Below, in pieces: positions 4,494 through 6,078 of a stretch of DNA of 6,078 nucleotides. Source of the DNA: Candidatus Woesebacteria bacterium. GTDB taxonomy: Bacteria; Patescibacteriota; Microgenomatia; UBA8517; UBA10165. A program made the position numbers and the translations under genes. Location of the stretch: contig NZCP01000019.1 of assembly GCA_002686465.1 (NCBI GenBank), forward strand, positions 1 to 6,078. Direction: 5' to 3'. The first letter of the stretch is position 1, and each line of letters begins with the position of its first letter. Below the pieces are notes generated by a model. That model saw nothing but the letters and a program-made list of their open reading frames with translations, was not told the origin of the DNA and did no database searches.

Positions 4494-4697
4494 CTTTTCA
4501 CCACGAGAGCCAAAATCAAAAAACAACTGCTCCTCTTGAGGAGACTCATCCCGACGAGACGCCCTATCCATCTGTTTCTCCCCATTAGTCCTTCCAGGCA
4601 AAGAACGATAATCAATTTCTTCCTTACCTCGCTTCTCCCCATACGTCAGAAAAGAACCATCACTTCTTATAGAAACCTTCTCCAACTTACGACGCAT
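4488..4697 (-). CDS. small charged hypothetical protein
   Basis: 69 aa, not recognised. It is highly polar, with many Arg, Lys, Glu and Asp and no hydrophobic segment. The N-terminus is basic (MRRKLEKVSIRSDG) and the middle holds EEIDYRSLPGR (26-36). The end is acidic with a short hydrophobic LFFDF (58-62), which could be a docking peptide; this is inference. Support for a real gene is positional: a good TATA box (TTTAAATAG on the minus strand, 4721-4730) about 28 nt before the ATG, and a stop placed immediately before the downstream gene's start. A TTG at 4706 in frame is less likely because it lies closer to the box than leaderless spacing allows. The opposite strand is also open here but is low-complexity. 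Confidence 0.55.
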   Translation of the reverse strand: MRRKLEKVSIRSDGSFLTYGEKRGKEEIDYRSLPGRTNGEKQMDRASRRDESPQEEQLFFDFGSRGEKA

Positions 4698-4720
4698 CTT
4701 CCTCAACCAAATTCTTGAGA

Positions 4721-4730
4721 CTATTTAAAC
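4721..4730 (-). promoter_or_regulatory. TATA box of the 69-aa gene
   Basis: The minus strand reads GTTTAAATAG, centred about 28 nt before the ATG at 4697. It sits just after the stop of the next upstream gene (4738-4736). Confidence 0.55.
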
Positions 4731-4735
4731 AAGCG

Positions 4736-4969
4736 CTACCACCCAAACCAAACAACTCTCTGTTCCTGCAAGGCAGAGAATCTTACCAATTTTCCCTGCT
4801 CATCTAAATATAAATTATGCTCTTTCCCCCCTTCCAGAACCCTATCAATCCACGTCGTCCAATGAATATCTCCTTCCCCAGACAGATATGACACAAAAAG
4901 CAACCCCTGCTTATGAACACGCTGCTCTGGAAAAACCCAATACACCCCCTCACGAACCATCTCAACCAT
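4736..4969 (-). CDS. small Trp-rich hypothetical protein
   Basis: 77 aa from the ATG at 4969, not recognised. It contains five tryptophans and alternating hydrophobic residues (GVYWVFPEQRV 8-18, GLLFVSYLSG 22-31, IHWTTWIDRVLEGG 35-48, NLYLDEQGKLVRFSAL 52-67, RVVWFGW 71-77). This suggests a compact, strand-rich soluble domain with a WTTWIDRVL helix in the middle. An open frame extends upstream to a TTG at 5050, but that N-terminal extension lacks a good start, and a TATA box lies 26 nt before the ATG at 4969, so the short form is preferred. A second ATG (4960, M4) is possible. It is followed closely by the 69-aa gene, whose promoter lies between them. Function unknown. Confidence 0.6.
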   Translation of the reverse strand: MVEMVREGVYWVFPEQRVHKQGLLFVSYLSGEGDIHWTTWIDRVLEGGKEHNLYLDEQGKLVRFSALQEQRVVWFGW

Positions 4970-4989
4970 CCTCACCAAAACCAAACAAA

Positions 4990-5000
4990 CTAAATAAAGC
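4990..5000 (-). promoter_or_regulatory. TATA box of the 77-aa gene
   Basis: The minus strand reads GCTTTATTTAG, with the box centred at about 4995, 26 nt before the ATG at 4969. A second strong TATA-like sequence (CCTATATAATT on the plus strand, 5056-5066) lies further upstream but has no start codon at the expected distance. Confidence 0.6.
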
Positions 5001-5080
5001 TTAGTCTCACCACATAAATCAGAACAAAGAGAAGAAGAGAAAACTAGCAAAGTTCCCTATATAATTCTTCACAACAAAAG

Positions 5081-5088
5081 TTATAAAG
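5081..5088 (+). promoter_or_regulatory. TATA box of the 305-aa gene
   Basis: TTATAAAG is centred about 26 nt before the ATG at 5111, predicting a leaderless mRNA. It is divergent from the promoter of the 77-aa gene; the intergenic space is 141 bp. Confidence 0.7.
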
Positions 5089-5110
5089 CCCTTCATTTTC
5101 AAGGAAGATA

Positions 5111-6028
5111 ATGTATGAGATAGATGAAAGCTTCAAGTTCCGTGAATTACTACAGGGAATAAACCTCACTTCAGGGTTTTTGAACAGAGAAATGCCTTTA
5201 TCCAAGATGAAGATCCTAGCAACTGATATACTCCTCACGAGTTCAGGAGAACTAGCAGCATGTTGCTACACAGGCCACCCATTATCTGTAGAATTTCCCA
5301 GCGGCCCAAACATAACATACCAATTTCTTTTAAGATTACAGGAAAACAAGGAAACGAAGCTGCAGTTAACAAACCAACGTGGATCTGGTCTTGAATGGGG
5401 GATCCGTGAAGTGGATGGAGAAATCTTTTCGGAGAGTGAATACTATTGCGATGATGTCCACAGGCGATTGCACTACGGTCCAGGATCTCCAGATATAGGA
5501 GGGCTTTTCATGAGGGCTTCAATGCTTGGACAAACCTTTAACGCAGAAGAATTCCCAAGATTTTTCGATCAGCTAAGATTTAGTCCTTCCGGAAAAATAT
5601 TCGCCATGGGGGGCAGGTATGCCGATCTATGGATACTTTCCAGAGACAAGGATTACTTTGACAAGAAAATTACACTTCATCCGCCAAAAGATGATCACGA
5701 ACCAAGGGGACACAGGGAGAAAACATTCAGCTACACAAGCACAAATCTAGCATCAAAAGACATGGAATTCATCGACGAAGAAACCATTCTCGTGGTTTCA
5801 TGTGATCGTAGTGATAAAAAAGGACACATAACCAAGCTTAGTCTCAACGGAAAGAATCTGGAGCAGGAAGTGCTACACGAGGGATTCGATAATTATCCTT
5901 ACCTCATCACCGGCTCACTTAAAGAACTCTACGTAGCAGAAAAATCACTCGAAAGAGAAGTGGATATGATGTGGATCAATCAAAAAGAGGAATTCACGTC
6001 CTCTCTCACTCGATTCGTTCCTCAGTAA
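5111..6028 (+). CDS. beta-propeller-like (WD40-type) protein of unknown function
   Basis: 305-aa cytoplasmic protein without signal peptide or membrane segment. The clearest segment is LRFSPSGKIFAMGGRYADLW (155-174), which has the F-SP-G-x-hydrophobic-A-G...LW spacing of a WD40 or related propeller blade. Weaker blade-like stretches are LLTSSGELAACCYTG (41-55), MEFIDEETILVVSCD (218-232) and YPYLITGSLKELYVAEKS (262-279), the latter two ending in a strand and turn. Between them lie polar loops (YYCDDVHRRLHYGPGSP, 111-127; HPPKDDHEPRGHREK, 190-204). At this length perhaps five blades fit, so it may be an incomplete or divergent propeller. Similar domains bind proteins; no catalytic site is visible. 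The start is supported by TATA spacing. Base composition is more balanced than in the C-rich plus-strand genes to the left, which might mean a different origin. Confidence in the gene is high, in the fold moderate. Confidence 0.85.
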   Translation: MYEIDESFKFRELLQGINLTSGFLNREMPLSKMKILATDILLTSSGELAACCYTGHPLSVEFPSGPNITYQFLLRLQENKETKLQLTNQRGSGLEWGIREVDGEIFSESEYYCDDVHRRLHYGPGSPDIGGLFMRASMLGQTFNAEEFPRFFDQLRFSPSGKIFAMGGRYADLWILSRDKDYFDKKITLHPPKDDHEPRGHREKTFSYTSTNLASKDMEFIDEETILVVSCDRSDKKGHITKLSLNGKNLEQEVLHEGFDNYPYLITGSLKELYVAEKSLEREVDMMWINQKEEFTSSLTRFVPQ

Positions 6029-6040
6029 AGATCGATCTCC

Positions 6041-6078
6041 TCAAGATCCCTTCTTCTGCTTCAACTCAATCGCCTGCA
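6041..6078 (-). CDS. possible 3' end of a convergent gene
   Basis: Reading the minus strand from the right edge, one frame gives QAIELKQKKGS followed by TGA (6043-6041). The composition (alternating polar and hydrophobic, Lys-rich end) is typical of a protein C-terminus, and a convergent gene 12 bp after the plus-strand stop fits the density of the window. With only 11 residues visible no family can be named and the call is tentative. Confidence 0.3.
   Translation of the reverse strand, partial: QAIELKQKKGS

Noticed and set aside
4970..5050. N-terminal extension of the 77-aa protein to a TTG at 5050
   Set aside because: It would start upstream of the TATA box that sits 26 nt before the ATG at 4969; the extension is Leu/Cys/Ser-rich and there is no start at leaderless spacing from the other TATA-like box (5056-5066).

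Overview
The window reads as chromosomal DNA of an archaeon, most likely a small-genome DPANN-type lineage (Woesearchaeota/Pacearchaeota-like; this placement is inference). The evidence is an unmistakable Orc1/Cdc6 initiator, archaeal TATA boxes centred about 25-28 nt upstream of start codons (leaderless transcription), a small archaeal PRC-barrel protein, an archaeal ICC-like phosphoesterase, and many short tightly packed genes. No rRNA, tRNA, insertion sequence or CRISPR array was seen.

Layout. (1) Positions 1-1062, minus strand: N-terminal 354 codons of orc1/cdc6, running off the left edge just as its winged-helix domain begins. (2) Positions 1063-1718: a gene-free, G-poor, A/T-rich stretch. 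It holds the leaderless orc1/cdc6 promoter, a dyad resembling an origin recognition box, a perfect 48-bp direct repeat plus a partial third copy, a very A/T-rich block with alternating TA runs, and a second ORB-like element. Together this is a good candidate replication origin. (3) Positions 1719-3142, plus strand: a compact five-gene operon made of a PRC-barrel protein and four small single-pass membrane proteins, three of which share an [YF]NVP motif shortly after the membrane segment. I do not recognise this as a named system, and it is the most novel part of the window. (4) Positions 3291-3722, plus: a 143-aa protein of a probable conserved archaeal family with a possible SecB-like fold. 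(5) Positions 3780-4969, minus: a COG1407-type metallophosphoesterase preceded by two small unknown genes, each with its own TATA box. (6) Positions 5111-6028, plus: a 305-aa beta-propeller-like protein of unknown function. (7) Positions 6041-6078: a possible 3' end of a convergent minus-strand gene.

How the parts may relate. Orc1/Cdc6 would bind the adjacent repeats and open the A/T-rich block. The PRC-barrel operon starts at the far side of this candidate origin. PRC-barrel proteins act in archaeal cell division in other lineages (CdvA, CdpB1/CdpB2), so a membrane-associated module coupled to the origin or to division is a testable but unproven idea. The remaining genes show no obvious functional link to each other.
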